Source: Blepharisma japonicum
Taxonomy: Eukaryota > Ciliophora > Heterotrichea > Heterotrichida > Blepharismidae
Assembly (NCBI GenBank): GCA_949751835.1
Contig: CATKHK010000025.1
Coordinates: 372,001 to 436,000, forward strand
Length of the DNA: 64,000 nucleotides
Direction: 5' to 3'
Shown piece after piece: positions 1-11,058 of this stretch (position 1 is its first letter; each line of letters begins with the position of its first letter). Both the position numbers and the translations under genes were made by a program. Under the pieces are notes generated by a model, which saw only the letters and a program-made list of their open reading frames with translations, did not search any database and was not told where the DNA came from.

Positions 1-656
1 TAGATGGAAAATGCTGGGGTTAAAAATCAGATAATTCCAACATAGAATAGCTCATTACTCATATTAAAATCATCACTAATATCTTTAATTGCATAAATTC
101 CAGCTATCATAATTAATTCTTCAATAAAACAAACAAATGTGTAAACACAATCAGGAATGTCAACCCAATCATTTTTTGGTCTGCTTAAATTTAATGGAAA
201 ATATTTATCAGCATCTTTTCAAAACAAGCATATAATACAAGCAGTAATAACCGGTAGCATGAAGAAGCAAAGCATTTTCACAAGCCATCTTTGTCGAGTT
301 CTATGGATATTTTGTTTAAATCGATTATTTTGAATTTCCCAGTCTTTGTCTAAGTGGAAAATGAAGTACAATCTATAGCATCTCAAAATATAAGGAAAAA
401 ATACAAGATAATGAGCTATTAAAGATCCAACCTGATAAAGCCGATTTTCATAATAGCTGAGTTCATATGGATTGAGATATCCTTCTATTATAATCGGAAA
501 TGTTAATAAAGTCTCCAATAAGTTTGATCAATGTGTAATATAAATTAATACAGGGGACCTAGATTTTATATTCCTCTCGTTTCTTCTTTTGTAAAGCATT
601 ATCCCAATTCCTACATACACTAAAAAAGTAAATGCTACGATAATATATAATAGCAT
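1..656 (-). CDS. multi-pass membrane protein, 7TM receptor-like (C-terminus outside window)
   Basis: About 218 N-terminal residues are visible; the gene runs off the left edge. The frame from the ATG at 654-656 is open when TGA is read as Trp (for example at 219-221). Six hydrophobic segments follow one another: residues about 1-22, 37-60, 75-100, 125-147, 160-185 and 195-215. Between the third and fourth is a charged loop containing RCYRL and the stretch NIHRTRQRW. The spacing and the short extracellular N-terminus resemble 7TM receptors, and the RSPVLIYIT segment recalls the 7TM-RGS proteins of protists and plants. The RGS domain, if present, would lie beyond the window, so that subclass is a guess. 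It is divergently arranged with the gene at 920, sharing a 263-bp spacer. Confidence 0.6.
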
Positions 657-919
657 TTATTAAGTAGAGAAATTATTAAAAGGAGTAATGAAATAAAGAA
701 AAATAAAAGAATTTTATAGAGTTTTTTATAATTTAAATACTGATTAAATTAGTTTTTCTAATAGGTGAAAATATGACATGGTTTTTTTGCTATTCTCTTG
801 TTTAGCAATTTAAATTTAAAATCAGACTAATTTATATTGATAAAATATATGCAGCCTAGGTGGCTCCAAATATCATTTATTTTTTTATCATATCCTCTAT
901 TCAATTTCTAATAATTTGA

Positions 920-1825
920 ATGCATCAGCACTCTGTGAATTTACGACTTCCACTACTTGAAACTGAGGAGATTAGAGCTCTAACAGATCGTCCCTGCTCA
1001 CACACAAACAAGTTAGTTGAGGAAGCATTTTTTTCAAATCGAACTCAAAATAAAGACCTTGATGAGTCTGATTGGAGTTCTATCAGTCTTCTTCAAAAAG
1101 AAATAAAAGATGCTTCTAATGCTCTCAAAGTATATGATTGGCAAAAGAAAAAAGTTTCGCCTTTCAATCCTGATTCCCGATACCCCTCAAGCGGAAGAAT
1201 TCAAATTCCAAAAATTGAAAAACTGGAAAGAGAGCTAAAAGAAAAACAGAAAATTATCAATGAATTGAGAAAAAAAAATTATGAGCTTGAAAGAACTATA
1301 AGAGAATTACAGTATGATAAGTAAGAGTAATATAGAGAAGAACTTACCAAAATCAACTTAAAATTGAAAAATGAGCTGAATGAAGCGATTACAGAGTGTC
1401 AAAAAATATCTGTAAGAATAAATTAGAAAACCATAGATAGGGATGAGAAGAAATTGCCAGATATTTTGAAATATACACATTTTTTGATGAAAAGCTTAAA
1501 AGAAAATAATGAATTTAGGGTATTATTTGAAGACAGGATTACGCCGACGAATTATTTATCTTTTATTATGGAAGAGAAATATGACACAGCTTTATTAATA
1601 TCATTGCAAATTTTAAGTGATGTAATCGTGCATTTGATGCCTTTAGAATCATTATTGAATGAATATCAAAGTGAGGATAAAACTTATGAAATTAAAAATG
1701 AAGATGTCAGCATGACGATTACATCTGAGGACAGTAGCTTGATATTTCACCAAATAGATGCACAAAGCCAACGAATGGTGAAATTGAATCAAGAAATTGC
1801 CCATGCAATGGGTAAAATAAAATAA
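920..1825 (+). CDS. coiled-coil protein, two 15-nt introns
   Basis: The spliced product is 291 residues. Exons are 920-1320, 1336-1411 and 1427-1825, and the frame is continuous only after removing two 15-nt GT...AG introns. The central part (about residues 95-165) is a Lys/Glu-rich heptad-like helix with repeated E-L-K and I-N-E-L patterns, probably a dimerising coiled coil. The N-terminal 90 residues are polar and the C-terminal 130 residues form a mixed helical region with no motif I recognise. The final codons are followed by TAA. No signal peptide or membrane segment is seen. Family unknown; a structural or ciliary role would be a guess. The intron boundaries are the strongest evidence that the gene is real. 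Confidence 0.8.
1321..1335 (+). other. 15-nt intron (phase 2)
   Basis: The intron begins GTAAG and ends TATAG. If it were retained, translation would reach TAA at 1322-1324. Excision joins AA|A (Lys) and continues the coiled-coil frame. Confidence 0.9.
1412..1426 (+). other. 15-nt intron (phase 0)
   Basis: The intron begins GTAAG and ends TTAG. The in-frame terminal TAG would stop translation if it were retained. Excision links the coiled-coil exon to the C-terminal exon in frame. Confidence 0.9.
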
Positions 1826-1895
1826 TGCTCAAGATTATATTAATAGCAGCATTTATTTATCAAAATCTTTCTAAATTTGCATTTTCTTTATGAAA

Positions 1896-3845
1896 TTAAA
1901 AAAGATTCTTACAAAAAATGCAAGTTTCAGCGCACTTCTTATGAGTGTGATGTCCGCACCTTCTTATTATAAAAGGAAATCCCTCAAGCGGTCCCGCACA
2001 TTTTTGGCATAGGAAAGTCTCATCTATTACATAAGGCTGTAAAATTTCTTCATAAAGCATTTTGAAACATTCTGGGATTTCTTTTTTAGCAGATCTTGAA
2101 GCTGCAGTATAAGCTTTCAAATAGCTTCCTAAAGACATGATAAGATTTTTTATTTCGTCATCACAACCTTCAATATCAATTTCTTTGATAAATTCAACAG
2201 GATTTGGATGGTATTTTAACGCCTCAATAACTGATTTTTTCTTCGTAAAGTTATCTTTTGCTTCAGAAAATGTTTGCTTTCACAATTCTGGGAATTGACC
2301 AATATGTTTCAATCTTAAATCAAAGTTATCAACCAAATCTTCATACTTAATTTTTTCTTTTTTCACCTTAAAATACTCACTTGCTTTATTTTTATCAATT
2401 TCGAATAAAATTGAGACATAAGACGGATTACTTCCAACAAATTCAATTGTATCTGGATGCTCACTGAGGATCCTAAAGCAATGATGTGACCTAACTTCTA
2501 ACGAAATTTCCAATGCTTCAATAATTTTCCCGTGTTTTAAAAAATAGCTATTAATTTCATCTTGGAAAACTTTTGGGATGTTTTTGTACACAAAAACCGC
2601 TTTTGTTACAACATGTGGAGGAATTTTGTCTATAATATATTGAAAATGTATAAGTTCTTTATGACTAAGCACCTGCATGAGGGTTTCTTCAAGCATTTTT
2701 TCATCTTCGGGAAGGGGCATGATCATAACTATCAGACATACCATTTTCTTTGATAAAAATTCTTGAATAATAAAATTTCATACTTGAGAACTAAAAGGAA
2801 TACTAATGGCAAGCTGAGAGGCTTCATGCATCGAGTTATTTTGAATCAGACTGACAATTTGTGACTCCATTATTGGAATTCTGTCAAGCTTGAATTTGCT
2901 TGCAAGCTCATATGCTTGATTATATTTTTTCTTTTCAATTAAATGAATCAGTTTATCTTTTGCTGTTAAAGGCGAAATTTTATAAACTTCAGTTTCTCCT
3001 ACTAAATAAAAGGGTGAATTAGATTGATTGTAAGAGAGAAGAAACTTATTAACAGGTGCTTTCGCTGAGAATGTTAATTCTTGTTGCAAGGAGTATACCG
3101 ATAAATTATTGGCATCAATTTCTAATACATATCCTTGATTAAATGACCCTATTGCTAAAGGAATTGTAGATATCATTATTGATTTTATATGCCGAAAAGT
3201 ATCAAAGCCTTGATTTTGAGAATACTCCAGCACATGAACTGCAGTTCCAGCTGACACAAAGCACATTGCAGCTGATGCCCAATGTATCAAACATTTCGAG
3301 TTATCAGGAATAGTAAGTGAATGCGTCGTTTTTTCTTGTAATAAATTAAAGAACTCAACTTTTGAATTCAATGAAAAACAAACTAAGTGATGATGAATTA
3401 TCATATCTTTCAGCCCATTAATTCCACTTTTCACTGCTCTTTTTGAAACTCTTACTCATCCTTTTTGCATTAAAATTAATTCTGTCTCAGTCGCACAGAT
3501 AATTGCTAATTGCCCCAAATCTTTATTAGCAATCCCAACTTTCATAGGATTCGTGACATCGACATTCATTACCTCTGCCGCTTGTTCTGAATCATACGCA
3601 ATGACTTTATTTTCAGTGCAGCAAGCTACCAAGTTCCCTTGGGTTGCTACATGCTTGATTTTAGTATATGGGCCTATCAATTCTGCTTCCTTTGCTTGTA
3701 TGTTTAGTAAATGAATAAAACCTTTATTTGTCCCTAGCGCTATATATTTCTGTGATATTGCTGCAGAAGTAATTATGTCATCCTGCCTTATCAGTTCTTG
3801 TGAAAAGGCTTGAGCATAAACAGCAAAAGTGAATAATTCAACCAT
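1896..3845 (-). CDS. Vps41-like HOPS/CORVET-type vacuolar sorting subunit
   Basis: A single exon of 649 residues with TGA read as Trp at several sites. The N-terminal 220 residues show WD/propeller-like strands: 'IALGTNKGFIHLLN' parallels the first blade of Vps41, and 'IHWASAAMCFVSAGTAVHVLEY' matches the Vps41 pattern of a Trp-containing blade followed by GTxVxV. The middle is alpha-solenoid. The C-terminus is a RING-like Cys/His cluster (CxxC...C-GHHTHKKC...CxxC), which Vps41, Vps8, Vps11 and Vps18 share. It is shorter than human Vps41 (about 850 residues). As a HOPS subunit it would tether late endosomes or lysosomes to target membranes. Vps8 is an alternative. The ATG lies only 11 bp beyond the stop of the upstream kinase gene. 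Confidence 0.65.
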
Positions 3846-3856
3846 TTTTAATATTT

Positions 3857-4645
3857 TTACAATGTGTTACCATTACCATTATCCCCTTCACAACAAGAAT
3901 TATTTCTGTTGACGAGATTCAATGCTTCTTCCATTGAAAGTCGTTTGTCCTGGTTAGGTTCTAGCATCCCTAAAATTGCATTCTTTATATTATCGTGCAA
4001 ATCTATTTTTTTGAGCTGCTCTTCTACGAATATTCGAACAAAATGATCATCTCTTCTATTTAAATCTGGAAACCTTACACCGCATAAGAGCTCCAAAAAG
4101 GTTTTTCCTAACGCTCAAACGTCTTCTTTTTTTGCGTCAATCTTGCCATTTCATAGCCCGCCTTCGTAGTGCATGATATAAGCTCTGCTCATATACGATT
4201 TTGTTCCTCGGTTTATTTGTAATTCGTATTCTTCGTTTATAGAGGCTGCTTCTCCAAAGTCTCCAATCTTGAATTTTCCGTCATGATAAAAGATATTTGA
4301 AGGCTTAAGGTCCCTGTGGACTATGTCTGAGTCATGGAGAATTTTCATTGTGTTCAATGTGGACTTTATAAGATTTTCTAATTTATTAAATTTTCCTTTG
4401 AAATCGTAATCTTCTGTTGTATATCGGCATCTTTGAAGTAAAATCCCAGGCTCACCATTGTAGTTGTTGGCACCTAAAATTTTAACCACTCCTCCTGGGC
4501 AGAGTTTGAAAGCTTTCATGTGTATTCGAGCTTCGTTGACTGATCCTTCGTGGTATAGCTTTAAAACGAGTTTTCCGTATTGTTTAGAGTTTAAAAAGTA
4601 TAGCTTTGAGCCATTTGTAACTAATGAATACGCCAATTCAATCAT
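3857..4645 (-). CDS. small Ser/Thr protein kinase with atypical N-lobe
   Basis: A 262-residue single-exon protein made of little more than a kinase domain. Visible elements are a beta-3 Lys in LVLK (residue 29), a candidate alpha-C Glu (about 38), the catalytic loop HRDLKPSN (110-117), the metal-binding DFG (129-131), and DVWALG of subdomain IX, whose Trp is a TGA codon. Thus the catalytic residues are present. The glycine-rich loop is not recognisable (only NGSKLYFL) and the APE motif ending the activation segment is replaced by a sequence near SRAYIMHYEGG. It could be an active but divergent kinase or one with a modified nucleotide pocket. The tail is Asn/Gly-rich and ends in TAA 11 bp before the Vps41-like ATG. 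Confidence 0.85.
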
Positions 4646-5366
4646 CCTATAATTTTGATATATTTATAAGTAAAAATGGAAGGAAATAATAAAGACTATT
4701 AATATGGGCGTTTTAAAATGCTTTAAATTAGAATGAATATATTCTTTTTACGTCTATAAGACTATTTCATGATGTCCTTCAAAGATAAGTAATTTTCTGA
4801 AATTTAAAAAATTAAAGATTTTATAGAAGTTAGAAAATCAGAACATTTTCTTGACTAATGCAATTTTGAAACTGTAATTGCAGAAGAATCAAATTGGTAA
4901 AGTGCAATTCTTTATTAGTTTTCAAAATAAAAAGCAAAGATCAGCTTATAAAATAATCAGTCATAATCTTTAGTGGTTATTCTAATAAGAATTTTTATTT
5001 TTTGACATAATTTTATTTGTTGAAATTTTTATATAATTCAATTATTCTTAGATCCTTTCCTATATGAAGTTTTAAAAATTGTATATCACTCTGGGAGAAG
5101 CTTCACTTATTAAAGCTTTGAATTATATTTTTATTTTACAAAATGTTTCCCTTTGTGGACAAAATTATCCCCTACATCCTATCAAAAGAAATGAAGTAGA
5201 TAAAGCACTTACTAAACAATAAGAGAAATAGAATGCAAATATAATTTTTCACATCAGAATCATTTGATGTTTTATAAGTAATTAAAAAGAAACATACTAT
5301 AAAAATCGAAAATATCTAGAAGAAATCAATTCTAAGTCTAAAATGAGAACAATATACGTGTTTAAA
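4646..5366. other. intergenic region, no gene recognised
   Basis: These 721 bp of AT-rich sequence lie between the 5' end of the kinase gene and the 3' end of the VHS-GAT gene. All frames are broken by TAA/TAG. I see no tRNA-like cloverleaf, repeat or conserved coding stretch. It presumably contains the kinase promoter. Confidence 0.6.
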
Positions 5367-6917
5367 TTATCTTCGATTAGCTATCTCTGCAAAGAAGTCT
5401 TCAAACTCATCTCTTTGTTGGGCTTGAGAAGGCTGTGGATAAGGCTGAACAAATGGCTGCTGAGGGTATCCTTGATTAAGCATAGGATTGTATTGAGGCT
5501 GAGGCATAGGCGGATATTCGTATGTCGGAGGATAGTCCATTACTACTTGAGATTGGGCTTGCATTTGAGGATTAAACCCAGGAGTTTGATAAACAGGCTG
5601 AGCTGGAGGTTGCATTGGCTGAGAAAAAATAGAGTGCAAGTCATATATGTTTTGTTGCTCTCTATGAGGAGTAGGCGTATAATCTTCAGCTTCGTCAAGT
5701 AATAAATCTGGCAGAGGAGCAAGTTTTCTCCCAGGCTGAGGAGGTTCTTCTATTCTTGGAATTTCTGGAGGTGGAGTTTTAGGTTGTGCTTTAATTTCTG
5801 GTATTCTTTGTGGCTCAGGTTGTCTTCCCCAAACATATTTTTCTAGTTTATCTAAAGGATTTTCCTGAATTTCTAAGAAATCTTCACCGAGATCCAACAA
5901 ATTATCTTCGTTATTTGTTTTCCCTTTCAGCACATCAACTACTTCTTTATTTGACCCTCCTCTTTTTATAACTCCTACAGCAGTTTTAAAACTTTCCATT
6001 TTCGAATTTATAAAATCCATGATGCCTAATAGCTCAACGGTCTCTCTTTCATCTGTACTATTAGAGGCCTTATAAGAAATCACCCAAATTAATTTCTTTT
6101 GTGCAGACCTGCAGTTTCTTACAACTTCTTTTACGCTTTGTTCTTGCAGTTCTCTAACATCTCTAGTTCTAGCAATTATATCTTCTAGCATAGGTAAGTT
6201 TCTTTTTAAAGCATCGATGTCGCTTTGCATTAGTTTTGGTTCTTCATCTTCGTCAAGTCCTCCTCTAGCTGGGACTTTTGCCCTTGGAGGTGTTACTTTT
6301 CGAGGTAAGACATCCCGTTCTGATGATCCTTTAAGCTGCTGCTCCATATCAGCTAATTCAAAAGCAGGGGATGGATCTCCATCAAATTTTATCATAAACC
6401 TTTCATTAGGGTCTCTTGCTGGGAATTTCAATCCTTCTTTTCTTAATTCTCTATAAATTTTCATAAAGGATGGGTATGTATCTTCATGCATCATAAAGGT
6501 ATCTGCCCAGAGCTGAATTAAGCACAAAACGCGGTCTTCAACTTTGCGTCAGCCAGGGTTCTTGTAAAGTCCAGCCATCTTTTCAACCAGATTTAACTTT
6601 CTTCTTCGTCTTTTTAGAAGCTGTGTGAAACTTGGGATAAATTCACGATTGCTCAAATAGCGATGAAAATGACTATTACAATTTTTTACACAAGTTTCTA
6701 GGAGAGATAATGTAAGCTCAATGGTTTTCAGATCTGTTGATCTAAAAAGCTGTTTAAAATATTCAATTCCTTCTAGACAACTAAGTAAATGTTACTAGCG
6801 GCGGCGGGAATTCATTCGATCTGCAATTTCAATGTTTAGGCCATAGTCAGGCTCCTTTAATTCATCTGAGGTAGCCTTTTCAAAGAGATCTATTAATTTG
6901 GGCCCGTGCTGCGACAT
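5367..6917 (-). CDS. VHS-GAT domain sorting adaptor (TOM1/GGA-like)
   Basis: The spliced product is 511 residues (exon 1 6796-6917, exon 2 5367-6780). Residues 1-150 form an all-helical VHS domain, starting around 'LIDLFEKATSDEL' and including a Trp in 'NPGWRKVEDRVL' encoded by TGA. A GAT three-helix bundle follows at about 222-315 (MQSDIDALKRNL...ELLGIMDFI). A clathrin-box-like NLLDLGEDFLE lies near residue 335, followed by a Pro/Gln-rich tail of about 150 residues ending in the acidic DEFEDFFAEIANRR. There is no gamma-ear, so it resembles TOM1 rather than animal GGA. Such proteins bind ubiquitinated cargo and clathrin on endosomes. The ATG at 6917 was chosen because it opens the VHS domain directly. 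Confidence 0.88.
6781..6795 (-). other. 15-nt intron (phase 2)
   Basis: On the minus strand it reads GTAAC...CTTAG. Retention would make TAG at the exon junction. Removal joins the first VHS helix to the rest of the VHS domain in frame. Confidence 0.9.
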
Positions 6918-7910
6918 ATATATTAATAGGTAATTTACTTGAATTTTAAAAAACCAGTGACATTAATTAGAATAAGCTTTTTCGCATCCAGGATATGCTG
7001 GCTAGTACTCTTTGGATCTGCATTATTGAACCTTTGAATGCTAATTATTTAAACTTTGGTCAGTAATAAATTTGAATTTAAAGATATGAATTATTTAAAT
7101 ATTAATGTTTGCTTTAATTTAATGATAGCAGAAGCTTGCCTAAAGCTTTTTAAAATTTGAAAACTTTTAAACTTAATCTTGTCTCAAATCTATATGGAAA
7201 TTTCATCAATGCTTTTTAAATTTTTTTTTATTTTTCTTATTCGATTTTTTCTACAATTCTTGAAGTAGATTATAAAGTTAGATTGGGCATACAGCAAAGC
7301 CAATTCATTTTACTTTCTATTATTTCATTTATCAGAAAATCATTTATTCTATATCTATAATAAATATTAAAATAATTTCTCAGCAATATTTATTGATTCT
7401 TTAATTTCAAAAATTTTATTCAGAGCTACTAATCCTAAATAAATTTAAGTTTGATTCTGAATTATCATCCAATTTTAAGGAAAAAATAGGCAAAACTTTA
7501 GCAGATACAGATATTATTTTATTGAGATTTTAATGCTTATTGCTGGTATGAATTTAGATAGTCCGAATGTTTAAAGTCTTCTCAGCGAACTTATCTTGAC
7601 GAACCAGCTAAAATTTTGTCATTTTCTCATTTGTAAACCTTTCAAGCTAGAAAGATATAAGATCCAGTGAAAGCTAAGCCCATGCATGGGATATAAGCAA
7701 TCTTTAATTAAAAATTTAGCATCTTTTTTAAATAATTTAAAAATTCAACCAAAGCTCAAATCAATACAGCCCATTATTTCTTTAATAATTACATTTAAAA
7801 AAGGTCTAAATAAAAATAAAAAATCAAAAAATTGTATTTTTTCCATCAATTATACAGCAATCAAATAAATTCTTTCATAAACTTTTAATATCACTATAAA
7901 ATATATATCA
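6918..7910. other. 993-bp intergenic region between divergent genes
   Basis: This is AT-rich sequence between two divergently transcribed genes, so it should hold both promoters. A 60-codon Lys/Asn-rich frame at 7686-7868 has no homology I recognise and the composition of random AT-rich DNA. I looked for tRNA and spliceosomal RNA signatures and found none. This is one of the longest unique gene-free stretches in the window. Confidence 0.55.
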
Positions 7911-8969
7911 ATGCTTAGAAGTGGAGAAGATCTTGAAGAAGTACGACAAATATCAACACAAGAAATTAAAAGAATCCCTAAAATGAATAAAATTGTTCCT
8001 ATCAATAACTCGGAGGCAGCTCCAAAAGAAGCTGAAAGTCAACCCAGAATTGAAGACCATGAAGAAAAGTTATGCAGGATTTGTATGGAGCCAGGAAGAG
8101 GAAACAGAAATTTAATTTCTCCTTGCCGTTGCTCAGGCTCTGTAAAGTACATCCATGAAATTTGCCTCAAAACTTGGCTTGTTTCGCAAACTGAAGATAT
8201 TGCTGAAGCAAAATGTGAGCTATGCAAAGAAAAATTTGACATGGAATTTAAAATCGAAAAGGTTTGTGTTCCAACTGAATATTGTAGGCAAGGAGCTATT
8301 CAGTGTTTGTTTGTGCCTTTATTACTAATAGTTATGGGCATGCTTTTTATTGTGGCTTATTTGCTTTCTGATAAATATTTATCGAATGCTGATACACAAG
8401 AGAAAGGGTACATTATTGCTTTAATTGTTACATGTGGAATTTCAGGCTTTGTGATTCTAGTTCTTATCCTTAATTCGTTAAGGGAAACTTGCACAACTTC
8501 AAAACTGACTGAATGAGTAATCTTATCAAAGAACTTTGAAAACGAGCCTGCACAAGCTAGCGAAAAAGATGAGAAATCAAGAGATGAAACATTATTGGAC
8601 AGAACTGCACAAATTCAAGTAGCAGTTATCAGCGATTCCAATGAAAAAGATGATGATGATTTGCTTGAGAGAAGCATACAGATGAGGCCTGTTATTATGG
8701 TTGTACCGAAAAATTTGAAAATTGGGAATAAAAAAGTAAAAACGCCAATTTTGGATCCTCCAATGGTCCCAGTTTTCAAGTATGGGAAACTCAAGGCATT
8801 TACTCCAAAATATATGACACCTACTGGGAGCATTTCTCCTATGATGAGTTTAAATTTAAATGGAGCTGCGAATACTGATCCTTTTCATTTCAAAGAGCCA
8901 GGAAGTCCGCAATATCATATGGTTTCTTCTAAAGCACCTTTTTTGAATTCAATAGAAATCTCGATATAG
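7911..8969 (+). CDS. RING-CH (MARCH-type) membrane E3 ubiquitin ligase
   Basis: A 352-residue single-exon protein. A C4HC3 RING-CH finger lies at residues 55-105: C55, C58, C72, C74, H82, C85, C102, C105, with the Trp after the His-x2-Cys typical of MARCH proteins. Two hydrophobic segments follow at about 131-152 and 167-189, then a cytosolic tail of about 160 residues rich in Asp, Lys and Pro. That is the standard MARCH layout: an N-terminal cytosolic finger plus a two-TM hairpin. These enzymes transfer ubiquitin to membrane proteins and direct them to endosomes. One TGA is read as Trp just after the second TM segment. The gene ends in TAG. Confidence 0.92.
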
Positions 8970-9097
8970 ACCTGCAAATAAACTCATTAATTTTTATTGC
9001 CATACAATTAGGCAATGCATTATATAAATAAATATAATCAAGTTTTAAGCCCTATATGGCTCAGCTTTTATAAAACTTTTAATATCAGTTATTAATT

Positions 9098-10318
9098 ATG
9101 GCTGAAGAAATTAGAAAACTGCTAAATGATGAAAAAGCTCTTGCAAAGGTAGCTAGACCTGCATTTCAAGAAATTGACACAGACAGATCAGGATACATAG
9201 AAGAAGGTGAATTATTACAAGCTATGACAAAAGCAGCTCAATCAATGAGATGTAAAGTGCCTACAAAAGATCAAGTAAAACAAATTGCTAGAGCAATTGA
9301 CAAAAATCAAGACGGCAGAATTTCTTTTAATGAGTTTATCGAATTAGTCAAAAAAATGCTGCGAGATTTGATAGGTGAGCCAGAAGAAGACAAGTACGAG
9401 CCAAACGAACCAAATAATTCTAATCAATTAGAAACCGAAAATATCGAAAATGCTATATCTCAACTTACTAAGCTATTAAACAACGACCAAGCTCTTGCGA
9501 AAGTATCAAGACCTTCTTTCAATGAAATCGATACTGATAACTCAGGATACATTGAAGAGAAAGAACTTTCACGTGTTATGATTAATGCCGCATCAAGTAT
9601 GAAAGCTAAACCTCCTACTAAAGAAGATGTGAAAAATATTATGAGGCAGATTGATAGAAATAGTGATGGCAGCATTTCTTTTCCTGAATACCAAGAAATG
9701 CTTAAAATTATGCTGAGGAAAAAAATTGAGGAGCTTGAAAAGATGAAGCAAGAACAACTTGAGATCCAGAGGAAGCAAGAGCAAGGAAGACTGATATATG
9801 AGCTAAGAGAGCTTATAAATGATACAGAGTCTCTAGCAAGAATGGCTAGGCAGCCATTTCAAGAGATTGATAGTGATGGCTCAGGATTTATTGAAGAAAA
9901 AGAGCTGCTCAAGATTATGACAAAAGCTTCATTTAATATAAAATGTAAGCCTCCGACAAAAGAACAAGTTAAAAATATCATGAGAGAAATTGATAGAAAT
10001 CAAGATGGAAAAATTTCTTTCAATGAATTTTTAGAAATGCTAAGATCATTGATAAGAAGAGTATTAGATGAATTAGAAGGAAGAACACAAACAATTGACC
10101 AAGATCAAGCTGAGCAACAAATAAGGCTTTTCGAAAAATATTTGCAAGATAGTGGAATTGCTATGGCTTTTCAAATTATTTATACTGAAATCTTGACCAA
10201 GAAAATTGATCCAAGTAATGTGTTCACATATACAGCAATGAGGCTTCGACAGATAGGAAAAGAAGTCGCCCATTTACTGCCAAAAAACTTGACTGCCCAA
10301 CTATCTAATGAAAATTAA
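9098..10318 (+). CDS. calcium-binding protein with three EF-hand pairs and a conserved helical tail
   Basis: 406 residues, single exon. Six canonical 12-residue EF loops start at D27, D68, D145, D186, D258 and D299, each with Asp at 1, acidic or Asn at 3 and 5, Gly at 6, and Glu at 12. They form three near-identical pairs, each preceded by an L-L/I-N-D-x-x-(S/A)-L-A-(K/R) helix and joined by coiled-coil linkers, so the gene arose by internal triplication. The last 75 residues lack EF hands and form helices around 'GIAMAFQIIYTEIL' and 'YTAMRLRQIGKEV'. All six loops look competent for calcium. The target is unknown; a ciliary or cortical contractile role is plausible for a heterotrich but is inference. 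Confidence 0.9.
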   Translation: MAEEIRKLLNDEKALAKVARPAFQEIDTDRSGYIEEGELLQAMTKAAQSMRCKVPTKDQVKQIARAIDKNQDGRISFNEFIELVKKMLRDLIGEPEEDKYEPNEPNNSNQLETENIENAISQLTKLLNNDQALAKVSRPSFNEIDTDNSGYIEEKELSRVMINAASSMKAKPPTKEDVKNIMRQIDRNSDGSISFPEYQEMLKIMLRKKIEELEKMKQEQLEIQRKQEQGRLIYELRELINDTESLARMARQPFQEIDSDGSGFIEEKELLKIMTKASFNIKCKPPTKEQVKNIMREIDRNQDGKISFNEFLEMLRSLIRRVLDELEGRTQTIDQDQAEQQIRLFEKYLQDSGIAMAFQIIYTEILTKKIDPSNVFTYTAMRLRQIGKEVAHLLPKNLTAQLSNEN

Positions 10319-10428
10319 AATTTAGTCGTAAATAATATATTTAGAGCGCTTTATAAAAATGAAATAAAAGTGTTGAATAATAAGATCATATTGATTTTCC
10401 CATTATATATGCTTGTTGAGGAATTATA

Positions 10429-11058
10429 ATGGAATTTAAATATAAAGACCAGCAGACTCCATTATGACAATTTTGGAGACTTCCAATAGATCCTACAATC
10501 CCTAAAAGCAGGCATGATAGTAAAATTTTCCCATTGAGACTTGCTTGCATGAATGCACACTACGATACTTCTCAAGAGTTTATGGATTTTTCAAGTCAAA
10601 CTATTGAAAAATCCGAATTTGATTTAATTGCAAATAAAATTAAACAGAGAGTCCAATGCGGAAAAATTACTTATGATGCATTAAAATATTTATTTATAGT
10701 ATGAACTGCGTTTTTACTTGTCTCTGTAATTTCAGCAATAATATATTTAGAATTTTTGGCAATGGGGATAGATATTGCATGAATTGCAGTAATGCTTGTT
10801 GTGACTAGACTGATGGGGCATTGTTTCATTAAAAGGATGCAAAAAATTAAAAATTTTATTGAGCCTGATGTTGCTTTATTAAATGAGAAAATTGGTCAAA
10901 GAAACTTATCCCTCATAATAGGAGAGCATTGCTATTGAATTGAAATCAAAATAGTCCACTATACTCCTCCAGTAGTTCCAATAAGTGATCTGGAGGGATT
11001 GCCATCTGCTTTGACGGCATTTGAAACAAAGGTAACTAGTCGAAATGTGCAACTTTAA
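10429..11058 (+). CDS. two-TM hypothetical protein with four UGA-Trp codons
   Basis: 209 residues, ATG at 10429 and TAA at 11056-11058. The frame contains four TGA codons spread along its length and would be missed under the standard code. Read as Trp they fall in plausible contexts: 'TPLWQFWRLP' near the start, two within or beside hydrophobic segments, and 'CYWIEIK' near the end. Two membrane segments at about residues 88-109 and 110-132 are separated by only a few residues, suggesting a hairpin with both ends cytosolic. The sequence after the hairpin ('EHCYWIEIKIVHYTPP') looks like a beta sheet. I do not recognise the family. It is co-directional with its neighbours. Confidence 0.75.

Noticed and set aside
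3843-3862. Kinase-Vps41 fusion through a 15-nt intron
   Set aside because: No GT...AG of suitable length bridges the different frames.
6918-7660. Possible snoRNA or tRNA in the gene-free stretch
   Set aside because: No complete C/D or H/ACA box pair, cloverleaf or Pol III signal could be assembled by eye.
7686-7868. 60-codon Lys/Asn-rich open frame
   Set aside because: Composition matches random AT-rich DNA and there is no homology or neighbour logic.
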